A stretch of DNA of 64,000 nucleotides from Helicobacter_B zhangjianzhongii (GCF_030249855.1 NZ_JANURN010000002.1:1-64000), one strand, 5' to 3'; shown: positions 16,561-25,750, counted from the stretch's first letter. Numbers and translations are program-made. Notes: generated by a model from the sequence alone, not told the origin.

Positions 16561-17121
16561 TAGTTTGGGTGGGGCTAGGATTTGGGCTAAATGTGGCTCT
16601 AGCCCAAAGTGGATTCTAGGGGAATGCCAATGGATTGCCACGCCACTGCTACCGCAGCGGCTCGCAATGACAAAGTAAGCGACTTTCCCCATCATCGCGA
16701 GCTGCGCAAAGCGGCGTGGCGATCCATAACACAATCTTAGAATCCCAAGCAGAAAAAACGCACAAAGGGTAGAATCCACTTTTGCAAAAGTGGATTCTAG
16801 TAGGGGGATTCAGCTTTTCTAAAGAAACCTGCTTGCGTGCCCCCGCCTCGCACCGCTGTCGCTGGTTTTGGGCTAGAATCCCAAAACGACAAGAAAAAGT
16901 GGATTCTAGCAATGCCACAAATTTAAAAAAGCAAGCACAGGATTTTAGGATTTTTACCCAAAATGCCCCAATTTTAACCACGCCGCAGGCGGCAGGATTT
17001 GAGATGAAAAATTGTAGTTTTCAAGGCGTGGGCACGCAAGCAGGTTTCTTTAGTAAAAGCGCGCAAAACAAGCGAAGCGCAGTTTCTTTAGAAAAGCCAA
17101 CACCATTTCTAAGGGCTTAGG
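16561..17121. repeat. Intergenic repeat mosaic of 561 bases
   Basis: I see no gene. The stretch holds palindromic units near 16630-16672 (reverse complement of the CGTCATTGCGAGCC form) and 16692-16730. A hairpin of two head-to-head cores is at 16771-16798. A TCTAAAGAAACCTGC module is near 16817, an AAAAAGTGGATTCTAG near 16894, a CCGCAGGCGGCAGG module near 16982, and AAACAAGCGAAGCGCAG near 17067. It is the best intergenic counterpart of the inserts in yejF and murJ. Confidence 0.85.
16771..16798. repeat. Hairpin of two opposed repeat cores
   Basis: AGAATCCACTTTT and AAAAGTGGATTCT face each other across a 2-base loop (GC), giving a perfect 13-bp stem. It lies in the gap between two convergent genes and could act as a bidirectional terminator. 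Confidence 0.8.
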
Positions 17122-17436
17122 CTAGACTTTGATATTAAGCAAATGTGTCTCACCACTAGGGGAGCTAGCAAGTGTGTCTAGGCTTTGAGCCTGCTCACTC
17201 TCCTCTTTGTCTTTTTTGCCTTGGTCATCTTGCTGCTCCCATTGGCTATTGCCTTTAGCGTCTTTATCGACTTTGTTATTTGTCTCTGTGGGGCGCACTT
17301 CTTGGATCTCTTTGAGCTTGTCTTCAAACTCTTGGGGGATCATATCGCCGCGCTGCATAGCGTTTGCGTGGGCGGCAGAAGTTGTCTGCATATTTTGATT
17401 GATATAGGTGATATTACCAATGGGTGAGATTGCCAT
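17122..17436 (-). CDS. Small hydrophilic protein of unknown function
   Basis: This is a 104-residue protein that begins MAISPIGNITYINQNMQ. The rest is polar and probably disordered: Gln/Glu/Asp/Lys-rich, with an acidic KDKEESEQAQ region. No domain is recognised. The start resembles small conserved proteins in other epsilonproteobacteria, but I cannot name a function. It lies just 13 bases downstream of the NFACT gene on the same strand. There is no signal peptide. Confidence 0.65.
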   Translation of the reverse strand: MAISPIGNITYINQNMQTTSAAHANAMQRGDMIPQEFEDKLKEIQEVRPTETNNKVDKDAKGNSQWEQQDDQGKKDKEESEQAQSLDTLASSPSGETHLLNIKV

Positions 17437-17449
17437 AATGCCTCCTAGT

Positions 17450-18868
17450 CTATACGCGATAGCGCAGGCTTTGATGTTTGCTAAAGATCACGCACGCACC
17501 GCTTGTGATTTTGACAAATTTTCTCTTTGTATAATCGACTAAAAAGTCCCCTTGCTTAAGCCCGCTTACACCGAGCAAAATCTCACCGGCTTTGTAGATG
17601 ATAGATTCTGCTAGGGCATTTTTCCCACAATGTATAATCAAATGCGATGAAGGTATATCGCGGATATGCATCCACAAGTCATCAGCCCTAGCGGATTCTA
17701 GGAGCTTGATATTTTCTCTCTCATTGCGCCCTATGGAGATTTTCACCCCTTGGATAAAGATCACATAGACTTGATCGTTAGAAGGCTTTTGCCTTTTTTC
17801 TATCTTTTTGGGAGCTAGGATCGCAAGGGTGTCAAGCTTATCTGCTCGCGCGATAAATGCCAGCTCCTTGTCTAAAAATGCGATTTTTTCTTCTAAGTTT
17901 GTGGCTTCTTTGTGGATATTTCTTGCCTTTTGGGCGAGCTTCTTTGATGTGCTAAAGAGCTTATTGATCGCTTCTTGCGGGGTTTTGCTTGCGGGGAGAT
18001 TGATATGATAGAGTGTGCCATTATCTGTGATTGTAGCGTGGCTTTGGTAGGGGCTTAGTGTGTGGAGATGAGAGAGTAGCAGGCTTGCTTGGTGATTGAG
18101 CGTGCGACTCTCTTGCAAAAGTGCTGTTTCTTTGGGGAGGGTATCTAGCAGGGCTTGCAAGCGGGCTTTGGTGCGTGTGTAGTGCGATAGCAGAGAGTGG
18201 CGTAAGGATTCTAGGGCTTTGCTTTGCTCAAGATTGTGTGCTTGTAAGAGTAGCTTAGGTATAGATTCTAGGGCTAGTGGCGCGCATTGGGGGGCAGGCT
18301 TTTTGGGATTTTTGGGGATTTTGGCAAGGGGGTAGCCTACTTTGACTTGGCGGTGTGATTGGGCTTGGGAGATATGGCGCAGGGCATCGATAATGATTTG
18401 CTCGTGGGTTAAGATGATCGCATTGGTGTGCTTGCCGGTAAATTCACATTGCAAAAATGTGATAGATTGCTTATAGCTACCTTGCTGCAAGAGCTCTAGG
18501 CGCAAGATCCTATCATCATCATAAAGCGTGGCGGATAGGATTTTAGAGCGATTGAGCCGTGAGAGTGCGACATCAAAGGGAGCATTGTAGCGTTTGGGGC
18601 TTAGGGATTCTGGCTTAGAGTCCTTAAGGGTCGCTTGGTCTTGAGGGGGCTTTTGGAGGTCTTGTGTGGTGTAGGCAAAGCTTTTGCCCCTTGTCATAGC
18701 CAGATACACATCAAAGCTCTTTGCCCCTTGGAGCGTGGCGCATAAGCTAGGATTCTGGCATTGGGCTAGGGTAAGCTTTAGCGTCATATCTGCTACGCGC
18801 TGCACAAGCACAAGCTTATCAAAGCAGCCTATAAAGCGCGCTAGCGCATCAATCTCTGCTAGGGTCAT
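17450..18868 (-). CDS. NFACT-family protein (RqcH/FbpA-like)
   Basis: NFACT proteins bind obstructed 50S ribosomes; bacterial RqcH adds Ala tails to stalled chains with tRNA-Ala, and older annotations call them fibronectin-binding. The C-terminal NFACT-R domain is clear: GVKISIGRNERENIKLL, then DDLWMHIRDIPSSHLII and LVDYTKRKFVKI. A central coiled coil runs through KLAQKARNIHKEATNLEEKI. The N-terminal NFACT-N domain is divergent and shorter than usual, so full RqcH activity is uncertain. I start it at ATG 18868 (MTLAEIDALARFIG) with AAGGA nearby. The frame is open to 18952, but that would cross the promoter of the divergent gene. Confidence 0.85.
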   Translation of the reverse strand: MTLAEIDALARFIGCFDKLVLVQRVADMTLKLTLAQCQNPSLCATLQGAKSFDVYLAMTRGKSFAYTTQDLQKPPQDQATLKDSKPESLSPKRYNAPFDVALSRLNRSKILSATLYDDDRILRLELLQQGSYKQSITFLQCEFTGKHTNAIILTHEQIIIDALRHISQAQSHRQVKVGYPLAKIPKNPKKPAPQCAPLALESIPKLLLQAHNLEQSKALESLRHSLLSHYTRTKARLQALLDTLPKETALLQESRTLNHQASLLLSHLHTLSPYQSHATITDNGTLYHINLPASKTPQEAINKLFSTSKKLAQKARNIHKEATNLEEKIAFLDKELAFIARADKLDTLAILAPKKIEKRQKPSNDQVYVIFIQGVKISIGRNERENIKLLESARADDLWMHIRDIPSSHLIIHCGKNALAESIIYKAGEILLGVSGLKQGDFLVDYTKRKFVKITSGACVIFSKHQSLRYRV

Positions 18869-18895
18869 TTGAGTCCTTGGGGGCTTTAGGTGTGT

Positions 18896-18901
18896 TATAA
18901 T
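18896..18901 (+). promoter_or_regulatory. -10 element of the GT9-T2SF-pdxA run
   Basis: TATAAT lies 27 bases before the ATG at 18928, in the gap between divergent genes. Confidence 0.6.
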
Positions 18902-18927
18902 GCCATAAATTCCGTGAAAGAAAAGAG

Positions 18928-20037
18928 ATGATTGGCTTCTATCGCTCGGCATTCCTTGGGGATAATGTCATCGCTATTAGGGCGTTATATACACTGCGCA
19001 AGCTATATGACTGCCCTATCGTCATCTATACAAATGCCCAAGGTATGCAGATTTTCTCTAGGCTTAATGATGGCTTTGATAAGACTAGGGGCTTTATATG
19101 TATCGATACAGAGACTATGAGCAAGCAAGAGCTGCTAGCACATATCAATGCCAAGCAGTTTGACTACTTTATCCTAACCCAGCCTAATCGCTGGCGGTGT
19201 AAGCTACTAAGTGCGAGTAATGCTAAGTGTATCATCTCCTTTGCCACTGCGGCAAATCTCCTTAACCCTCGTATCCATAAGGTGTTTTTCTCGCGTGCTT
19301 TTTCAGCTATCCCTTATCATAAGGCGTTATTAAAGCTTGTGCGCAAGATTGATCCTACGCGCTATGATAGGGCAGAGATCGCTTATAGCCACTTTTCCTA
19401 CCCCATAGATGAGTGCGCAAAAGCTCGCGTGCTATCTGCCTTGGATAATGCCTTAGCCAAAGCGAGTAATCTCATCACTATGGGCGATATGCCACCGCAA
19501 GCTCGCGTGCAGGCGCAAGATTTTGCACGCATTACTACGCCTATCATTTGTCTAAATCCCTTTGTCAAATCCACACGCATCAATCTCCCCCTAGAATCCT
19601 ACATCGCAGTAGCACAAGAGCTTGCCACGCATTATCCGCAAATGCTTATTGTCTTGCTGCATTATAAGGGCGCACCTACTATCACACTGCAAAGCCCTAT
19701 GCCAAATCTCCTAGTCTTTAGCAATGATGACAATCTAGCGCATATCATCGAGCTTTTGCGGCTCTCTTGCTTGTTAATTAGCCCAAGCACTGGCACAATA
19801 CATCTAGCCGATATGCTGCGCATAAACACCATAGGCATATACAACCGCAAAGATTCTAGGCTCTGGCTGGGTGAGAGTATGCAAAAAGAGCATTTACTCT
19901 TGCTTGAAAAGCCCCTAGAGCAAATGTCTAAATACGAGATAGCCACAGCGACACAAGATCTACTAGCCCTAGTCAAATCCCTACTGCCCCTACCCCAAAA
20001 GCCCCAAATCTCTCCTGTAAAGAGAGTCAATGACTAG
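18928..20037 (+). CDS. Glycosyltransferase family 9 protein (heptosyltransferase-like)
   Basis: The 369-residue protein has the two-Rossmann-fold layout of LPS heptosyltransferases. FYRSAFLGDNVIAIRALYTL at the N-terminus is the GT9 start (R-x-x-x-LGD). PIICLNPFVKSTRINLPLESY opens the C-terminal domain, and SPSTGTIHLADMLRINTIGIY is the donor-sugar site (usual form TDSGxxHLA). It probably adds heptose or a related sugar to the LPS core at the inner face of the inner membrane. It is a paralogue of the waaF-like gene at 25.8 kb but lacks repeats. It overlaps the next gene by 8 bases. Confidence 0.88.
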   Translation: MIGFYRSAFLGDNVIAIRALYTLRKLYDCPIVIYTNAQGMQIFSRLNDGFDKTRGFICIDTETMSKQELLAHINAKQFDYFILTQPNRWRCKLLSASNAKCIISFATAANLLNPRIHKVFFSRAFSAIPYHKALLKLVRKIDPTRYDRAEIAYSHFSYPIDECAKARVLSALDNALAKASNLITMGDMPPQARVQAQDFARITTPIICLNPFVKSTRINLPLESYIAVAQELATHYPQMLIVLLHYKGAPTITLQSPMPNLLVFSNDDNLAHIIELLRLSCLLISPSTGTIHLADMLRINTIGIYNRKDSRLWLGESMQKEHLLLLEKPLEQMSKYEIATATQDLLALVKSLLPLPQKPQISPVKRVND

Positions 20038-21133
20038 CATACGCCCATCACACACACCGCCCACGCCACATCTCCCAAGCCTTCTGCCACACCTCCCGCC
20101 AAAGCCCCTGCTAATCGCCCAAGATCTGCGGCTTTTAAGCATTATGCTACGCGCACATATTTCACTCCAAGACGCCCTCCTAACACTCTCTCACACAAGC
20201 CAAAACACAGCCCTATCAAGCGCGTATAAGCAGATTCTAGCCCAGCTGCAAGCAGGGGCTAGCCTGCCTAAAGCCATAGAGCCTTATGCGCATATTTTCT
20301 CCCCTATGGGCATAGCCTTGCTTCACTCTGGATCGCAATCTAGCGAGCTTGATAGTATTGTAGAAATCCTAGCGCGCTATTTTCAAACCATCGCCAAAAA
20401 TCGCGCGAATTTTCTTAAAGCATTGTTTTATCCTATCTTTGTGCTGCTAGGCATTGCAGTGGCATTTATCATCATCGCCCTTTTTGTGATCCCAGAATTT
20501 AGCGCACTTTTTGCAAGCTTTGATGCTGTGCTGCCACTTAGCACGCGCACGCTTATCGCAGTATCATCGCTTGTGCAGGAGTTTTGGTGGGGGATTGGGC
20601 TAGCAGGGCTAGCTTTACTCTATGTGGGAGTCGTGAGTGTGCGCAAGAAAAATGCCCTTTATACCGCAAGCCTAGGGCTACTTCTACGCGCACCACTGCT
20701 TGGTAGATTGCTACTTTATCGGGAGTTGTGGGGGTATTTTCTAGGATTTTTTTACTTGTATCAAGCGCATATTGACTTTGACACATCTCTGCCTATCGCG
20801 CTACAAAGCGTGCAAAATCCCACCTTGCAGAGAGCTTTAAGCATCTCTTGCGAGCGAGTTGCTAGAGGTGATGCGCTAGATAGGGCGTTTGCTTCTTGTG
20901 CGTATATTGATACAACTCTGCAAAGCTTCCTTGCCACCGCGCAAAAATCCGGTGAGCTAGAGTGCATTTTAGAGCTTTGTGCGCAATACTGCCACGATAT
21001 GTATGAGCAGCAAATCGCTAGGATTCTAGCACTCATCGAGCCGTTTTCGACTATCATCATCGCGCTTTTTGTCTCGTGGCTGGCGTTTGGGATATTTTTG
21101 CCTATTTGGGAGCTAGGGGGGATAAGCCTATGA
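20030..21133 (+). CDS. Type II secretion/type IV pilus F-type inner-membrane protein
   Basis: The protein has two copies of the T2SF domain: residues about 35-160 (LRLLSIMLRAHISLQDALLTL) and about 230-350 (FFYLYQAHIDFDTSLPIALQ). Three membrane segments lie near residues 135-160, 180-200 and 335-357. Such proteins form the platform that couples the ATPase to the pseudopilus. The motor ATPase, secretin and pilins are absent from this window. Helicobacter usually takes up DNA by the ComB system, so this isolated gene is of interest. It overlaps the gene on either side, with ATGA at the pdxA start. Confidence 0.85.
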   Translation: MTSIRPSHTPPTPHLPSLLPHLPPKPLLIAQDLRLLSIMLRAHISLQDALLTLSHTSQNTALSSAYKQILAQLQAGASLPKAIEPYAHIFSPMGIALLHSGSQSSELDSIVEILARYFQTIAKNRANFLKALFYPIFVLLGIAVAFIIIALFVIPEFSALFASFDAVLPLSTRTLIAVSSLVQEFWWGIGLAGLALLYVGVVSVRKKNALYTASLGLLLRAPLLGRLLLYRELWGYFLGFFYLYQAHIDFDTSLPIALQSVQNPTLQRALSISCERVARGDALDRAFASCAYIDTTLQSFLATAQKSGELECILELCAQYCHDMYEQQIARILALIEPFSTIIIALFVSWLAFGIFLPIWELGGISL

Positions 21134-22149
21134 ATCTAGCCATAAGCATAGGCGATAGCAATGGCATAGGCTGTGAGATCATCTTGCGCTCTCTTGAGTG
21201 GCTTTTGCGCCAATGTGGGCAGCTGCCTAAGCAGTCCTCTAGCGTGGGGGGAGATTCTAGCCCTAGCGCACTTTGCACGCCTATTATTTGCGCGCATAAG
21301 AGCCTGTTAGAATCCGCCCTACAAACGCTACTTACGCGCGGTGGGATAGGATCTAAGCGTGCTAGCCATATCCACTGCTTGCTTGATATGGTGTGCTTTG
21401 AGCCTCCAAGCATAGAGCCACCCCCTATCCACATCGCCCAAATCACCGCAGAGAGCGGGGCATATAGCTTTGCTAGCTTTGCTAAAGCCATAGATCTAGC
21501 CCAAAGCCTGCCAGATACCGCGATACTCACGCTCCCTATCCACAAAGCCGCGTGGAAGCAAGCAGGGATTAGCTATGCTGGGCATACGGAGTATTTACGC
21601 GCACATTTTCAACGCCAAGCCCTTATGGTGCTAGGCTGTGAGGCTATGCTTGTGGCACTTTTTTGCGATCATATTCCGCTAGCACAAGTGAGCCAGCATA
21701 TAAGCGAGCCAGCATATACAGACTTCTTGCTAGCCTTAGAATCCAGCCTAGATTTCTCTCAAGCCCTTGTGCTAGGGTTTAATCCACATTGCGGTGATAA
21801 TGGTGCTATCGGCGGAAAAGAAGATACGCTTATACAACGCGCCCTAGAATCCGCAAATGCCACGCTTAACCGCCAAGCTTTTGTGGGGGTGGTCGCGCCT
21901 GATAGTGCCTTTACCCCACAGATGAGAGAAAAATACCGCGTGTTTGTCGCGCCCTATCACGATGTGGGGCTAGCTCCGCTTAAGGCTCTCTACTTTGATC
22001 AAAGTATCAACATAAGCCTAAATCTCCCTATAATCCGCACTTCTGTGGATCACGGCGTGGCATTTGATCTAGCCTATCGTGGCAAAGCCAGCACGCAAAG
22101 CTTTCGCAATGCCGCGCTTTTTGCCCTAAAGCAGCTGCAAATCCCATAA
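21130..22149 (+). CDS. pdxA: 4-hydroxythreonine-4-phosphate dehydrogenase
   Basis: PdxA oxidises 4-phosphohydroxy-L-threonine in pyridoxal phosphate synthesis; PdxJ, its partner, is not in the window. MNLAISIGDSNGIGCEIILR is the conserved N-terminus (family form GDPAGIG). YAGHTEYLR carries the metal-binding His, and NPHCGDNGAIGGKE and DSAFTPQ follow. PYHDVGLAPLKAL is the second metal site. ATG 21130 is chosen over 21076 because it overlaps the preceding stop as ATGA and starts exactly at the family N-terminus. It has 339 residues. Confidence 0.95.
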   Translation: MNLAISIGDSNGIGCEIILRSLEWLLRQCGQLPKQSSSVGGDSSPSALCTPIICAHKSLLESALQTLLTRGGIGSKRASHIHCLLDMVCFEPPSIEPPPIHIAQITAESGAYSFASFAKAIDLAQSLPDTAILTLPIHKAAWKQAGISYAGHTEYLRAHFQRQALMVLGCEAMLVALFCDHIPLAQVSQHISEPAYTDFLLALESSLDFSQALVLGFNPHCGDNGAIGGKEDTLIQRALESANATLNRQAFVGVVAPDSAFTPQMREKYRVFVAPYHDVGLAPLKALYFDQSINISLNLPIIRTSVDHGVAFDLAYRGKASTQSFRNAALFALKQLQIP

Positions 22150-22174
22150 ACTATCTCCACGCTAAAGGCATATA

Positions 22175-22867
22175 ATGATCCCAAAGACCTTGCATACAGA
22201 ATGGATAGAGCTTTTGGCTGATGAGTTTGAGAAGCCATATTTCAGCGAGATTATTAGGCACTATACGCTAGCTAAAGCACATAGTGTGATCTTCCCTCCT
22301 AGTGATAAGACATTTCACGCGCTCAATCTCACGCCGCCATCTCGCGTGCGTGTGGTGATTTTGGGGCAAGATCCCTACCACGAGAGCAAAATGCTAAATG
22401 GTATAGAGATCCCCCAAGCTATGGGACTAAGCTTTAGCGTGCCTAGGGGCGTGGCTATCCCTCCAAGCTTGCGCAATATCTACAAAGAGTTAGAATCCAC
22501 TTTAGCTATCCCGCCCCCAAATCACGGCGATCTAACCCAATGGGCGCATAGAGGTGCGCTGCTGCTAAATGCGATCCTTAGCGTAGAGAAACACAAAGCT
22601 GCCTCACATAGGCATTTTGGCTGGGAGAACTTTAGCGATGCGATTATTAGCACGCTTTCAACGCACTATCAAGGCATTGTCTTTATGCTCTGGGGCAATT
22701 ATGCAAGGAAAAAGGCAGCACTGATAGATTCTAGTAAGCACTGCATTATACAAGCCCCGCACCCAAGCCCGCTAGCAAGGGGCTTTGTGGGGAGTGGGGT
22801 ATTTGTGCAGGCGCAAAATGCGCTTCAAGCAATGGGCAAAGAGCCATTTGATTGGCATCTTGTGTAA
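22175..22867 (+). CDS. ung: Uracil-DNA glycosylase
   Basis: Ung removes uracil from DNA as the first step of base excision repair. The water-activating motif GQDPYH is at residues 64-69, with Asp66 the catalytic residue. LLLNAILSVE and the minor-groove loop HPSPLARGFVG are present. The length of 230 residues is normal for family 1. The start ATG lies 25 bases after pdxA with a weak RBS (AAAGG). A hairpin of two opposed repeat cores follows 11 bases after the stop and may end transcription. Confidence 0.97.
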   Translation: MIPKTLHTEWIELLADEFEKPYFSEIIRHYTLAKAHSVIFPPSDKTFHALNLTPPSRVRVVILGQDPYHESKMLNGIEIPQAMGLSFSVPRGVAIPPSLRNIYKELESTLAIPPPNHGDLTQWAHRGALLLNAILSVEKHKAASHRHFGWENFSDAIISTLSTHYQGIVFMLWGNYARKKAALIDSSKHCIIQAPHPSPLARGFVGSGVFVQAQNALQAMGKEPFDWHLV

Positions 22868-22878
22868 TCCTGCTTTTG

Positions 22879-22918
22879 AAAAGTGGATTCTAGGATCGCT
22901 GGGCTAGAATCCACTTTT
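22879..22918 (+). terminator. Perfect 15-bp hairpin of opposed repeat cores after ung
   Basis: AAAAGTGGATTCTAG (22879-22893) and CTAGAATCCACTTTT (22904-22918) form a perfect stem with a 10-base loop, ending in a T5 run. The position, 11 bases after the ung stop, fits a Rho-independent terminator made from the repeat family. Confidence 0.65.
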
Positions 22919-23073
22919 TACACTACCACCTGCGGCGTGGTATAAAACGCCTTTTTTCTGTCATCGCGAGCGGTGCTTTTGCACCGCGTGGCAACAAGCC
23001 CCACGCAGTTTCTTTAGAAAACAAGTAAAACGCTCGGCGTAGCCGATGTTTCTTTAGTAATCCACTCTTTCCA

Positions 23074-23105
23074 CTAGAATCCACTTTTTCAAAAGTGGAT
23101 TCTAG
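23074..23105 (-). terminator. Perfect 15-bp hairpin after the capA-like gene
   Basis: CTAGAATCCACTTTT (23074-23088) and AAAAGTGGATTCTAG (23091-23105) are separated by 2 bases. It lies 18 bases past the stop of the minus-strand CapA-like gene. It may be a terminator or simply an insertion unit. Confidence 0.55.
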
Positions 23106-23123
23106 GCGCATATCACTTAGTGT

Positions 23124-24395
23124 TTAGCGGCGAGGTTTTTGTCTTTTGGGCTTTTGGGGAGTCTTTTTGGTGGGTAGCACAGAGTAGGATTCTAGGCGGC
23201 GCAAGACCCTATCAAAGCCTTTAGAGTCATTAGCATAGATCCTAGGAGAGTAGTCATTATAGCTTGGCGTGGAGCTAATGCTTACAGGGATTACGCTATG
23301 CACTAGCACGAAATCCCCTAGCTCATCGACTCGCTCCACACCTTTGATAAATGGCTTTTCCAAGTAGGCTTCTTGCGCACACGCATCAAAGCGCAAGTCC
23401 TCTATAAACTCACGCCTTTTACGCGCAGAATCTAGCCTTATAAAGCGCGTTTGATAGATCATACTATCTTTATCAGCGGGGTTTTTTGCCCCTCCATAGA
23501 TGAAATTCCCTAGGCTATACACGATTTTTTTGCCCTTGTATGTCTCTACGCCTTGTAAGACATGGGGGTGATGTCCTATCACCATATCCGCCCCAGAGTC
23601 AATAGTAAAATGCGCTAGCTCTCTTTGCGCGGCGTTGGGATAGTGCTGCCGCTCCTCCCCCCAGTGGAAGGTGAAAATCACAAGCTCCGCGCCTTGGTCT
23701 CTTAGGGCTTTGATCTCTCTTGCCACTTGGGGTTTAATGCCTAGATTCCAGCCTCTATGTCCAGCTAGCCCGATCTTTATGCCATTGACTTCATAGATAT
23801 GCACAATCCCCTCCCCAAAGACCGCAAGATGTTGCGCGCGTAAATGCGTAATCGTATCTTCAAAGCCTTGCTTGCCATAATCACGCGAGTGATTATTAGC
23901 GATATTCATCGCTTCAAAGCCCGCGGTGGTAAGGATTTTGGCATAGTGTGAAGCCCCTTTAAAGGAAAAGGGCTTGTCAAAGGCATTTTTCAAAGGCTTA
24001 TCACTAAGCACGCCCTCCATATTGCCAATGCTTAGATCATCGGCTTGCAAGACTTCACGCACACCCAAAGAGAAATACCCCAGATCGCCGCCCACTTCTT
24101 CAAACTTGGCATTAAAGGTCGCCCCAGAGCTGCCTTTATAATCTCCTAGCACATTATCACCCACAAAGCTTAGCAGAGCTTGGGGCTGCAAATGCGGCAC
24201 GCACGCTTGCGTTGTGGTGAGAAAAATCTTTTTACTATCTAGTCGCAAGTCTTGGGGCTGCAAGCCCATAGGAGTATCGTCATTTTTCACCGCACAAGCA
24301 CTGATATATGCTGCTAGGCTCGCTACCCCCACAAAGCGCACCAAGTAGTAGAATCCACTTTTATGCAGAGCTTGTCCTAATATGGCGGCTTTCAT
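23124..24395 (-). CDS. CapA-family (PGA_cap) metallophosphatase-like protein
   Basis: The CapA fold is seen in poly-gamma-glutamate capsule synthesis proteins and other surface-linked metallophosphatase-like proteins. LLSFVGDNVLGDYKG carries the first Asp, DDLSIGNMEG the next ligand, and FEAMNIANNHSRDYGKQG the Asn-His pair. FTFHWGEE and ADMVIGHHPHVLQGVE supply the remaining His ligands. A hydrophobic N-terminal segment (residues 17-34) ending in a Cys suggests secretion, possibly as a lipoprotein. No capB or capC neighbour is present, so a capsule cannot be inferred. It overlaps hisS by 4 bases. Confidence 0.88.
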   Translation of the reverse strand: MKAAILGQALHKSGFYYLVRFVGVASLAAYISACAVKNDDTPMGLQPQDLRLDSKKIFLTTTQACVPHLQPQALLSFVGDNVLGDYKGSSGATFNAKFEEVGGDLGYFSLGVREVLQADDLSIGNMEGVLSDKPLKNAFDKPFSFKGASHYAKILTTAGFEAMNIANNHSRDYGKQGFEDTITHLRAQHLAVFGEGIVHIYEVNGIKIGLAGHRGWNLGIKPQVAREIKALRDQGAELVIFTFHWGEERQHYPNAAQRELAHFTIDSGADMVIGHHPHVLQGVETYKGKKIVYSLGNFIYGGAKNPADKDSMIYQTRFIRLDSARKRREFIEDLRFDACAQEAYLEKPFIKGVERVDELGDFVLVHSVIPVSISSTPSYNDYSPRIYANDSKGFDRVLRRLESYSVLPTKKTPQKPKRQKPRR

Positions 24396-25705
24396 TCTTT
24401 CATAATCTCTAGCGCGCGGAGAAAGCTTAGCGATTCTAGCTGCATACCTGTGGTCATATTTTTTAGCGTGAAAGTATGGCTTAGAAATTCATTTTCGCCG
24501 ATGATTAGGCAGTATTCGTGTCCTTTGTTATTAGCATAGGCAAGCTGCTTTTTAAGCTTCTGGGCTTGGGGATAGACTTCTGTGTAGATCCCACTACGGC
24601 GCAAGGATTCTGCGATTTTATGGGCAAAGCCTAGATAAGAGCTATCCATACAAGCAATGAGTGCTCGCGCACTTGTGCTTCTGCCTTGCAGCAATCCTAG
24701 CTCCTCTAATGCCGCTAGCAATCTATCTAGCCCAATGCTCGCCCCAACGCCGCTTAAAGACTCTTTAGAAAAGGACTTTGTGAGATTGTCATATCGCCCG
24801 CCAGAGCAGACACTGCCGATATTTTTGAGCCGATTGAGTGTCGTCTCATACACGATGCCTGTGTAGTAGCCAAGCCCTCTAGCGATAGAGAAATCCATTC
24901 GGCATTTTGATGTGTCCATTTCAAGGTGCTTTAGGATAGAAAACATCTCTTCAAGATCTTCTAGCCCCTTTTTTAGCTCATCATTCCACGCTTTCATATA
25001 CCCCACCGAGTCTAAAAACTCATCAACAGCGATGGTTTGGCGCATTGTGATAATGCCTAGCACCTCACTAATCTTACTAGAATCCACAAAGGCTTCTAGC
25101 TCTTTTGCTACGCCATCTTTGCCGATTTTTTCAAGCTTATCAATGCTGCGCAAAAAGCCTTCAATCTCTGTGATAGCAAAGTGCTTGCAAATCCCATTTA
25201 AAATGCTGCGGTGATTGACCCAAATGGTAAATTCATCGATATTAAGCGTGGCTAGAGAGGCATAGATGACTTGGATAATCTCCGCATCACAGCCGATAGA
25301 ATCACTCCCAATAAAGTCAAAATCACATTGCGTAAATTCCCTATATCTGCCTCTCTGCGCCCTCTCTCCGCGGAAGACATTGCCAATAGCAAAGCGTTTG
25401 AATGGCAGATCAAGCTCATTTCTATACTGCGAGATGAAGCGCGCTAGTGGCACGGTTTGATCAAAGCGCAGCACCACATCGCGCCCGCCGTGATCTTTGA
25501 AGCGATAGAGCTCTTTTTGTATCTCATCGCTGCCGTGTTTGACCAAAATATCTGCATACTCTAAATGTGGTGTTTCTATGGGGGCAAAGCCAAAGCTCTC
25601 AAAGACACTAGAGAGCTTTTGCAGGAGCTTTTCCTTTGCCATTGCTTCTTTAGGAAGCCTATCGCGGAAGCCACTTAGTGTGCGGGGGACTACAAGATCT
25701 GCCAT
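24392..25705 (-). CDS. hisS: Histidyl-tRNA synthetase
   Basis: This class II synthetase charges tRNA-His. Motif 2 is seen in FRGERAQRGRYREFTQCDFD, the histidine-specific motifs in VLRFDQTVPLARF and RGLGYYTGIVYE, and motif 3 in SGVGASIGLDRL. Its length, 437 residues, is normal. The RBS is GGAG before ATG 25705. It starts the minus-strand pair with the CapA-like gene and is divergent from waaF. Confidence 0.97.
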   Translation of the reverse strand: MADLVVPRTLSGFRDRLPKEAMAKEKLLQKLSSVFESFGFAPIETPHLEYADILVKHGSDEIQKELYRFKDHGGRDVVLRFDQTVPLARFISQYRNELDLPFKRFAIGNVFRGERAQRGRYREFTQCDFDFIGSDSIGCDAEIIQVIYASLATLNIDEFTIWVNHRSILNGICKHFAITEIEGFLRSIDKLEKIGKDGVAKELEAFVDSSKISEVLGIITMRQTIAVDEFLDSVGYMKAWNDELKKGLEDLEEMFSILKHLEMDTSKCRMDFSIARGLGYYTGIVYETTLNRLKNIGSVCSGGRYDNLTKSFSKESLSGVGASIGLDRLLAALEELGLLQGRSTSARALIACMDSSYLGFAHKIAESLRRSGIYTEVYPQAQKLKKQLAYANNKGHEYCLIIGENEFLSHTFTLKNMTTGMQLESLSFLRALEIMKE

Positions 25706-25750
25706 AACTCCTCCAAGCCAAAATCTAAAGGCGCGATATTACAACAAAGT

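Larger units (their letters stand above)
22868..23123. repeat. Intergenic repeat mosaic between convergent ung and capA-like genes
   Basis: The gap of 256 bases is almost wholly repeat modules. Two hairpins of opposed cores (22879-22918 and 23074-23105) bracket a palindromic unit near 22961-22990, an AGTTTCTTTAGAAAACAAG module near 23006, and a CCGATGTTTCTTTAG module near 23041. Confidence 0.85.

Noticed and set aside
21112..21121. Short G run at the end of the T2SF gene as a slippage tract
   Set aside because: Only six G in a row at 21116-21121; too short to be a likely contingency tract.
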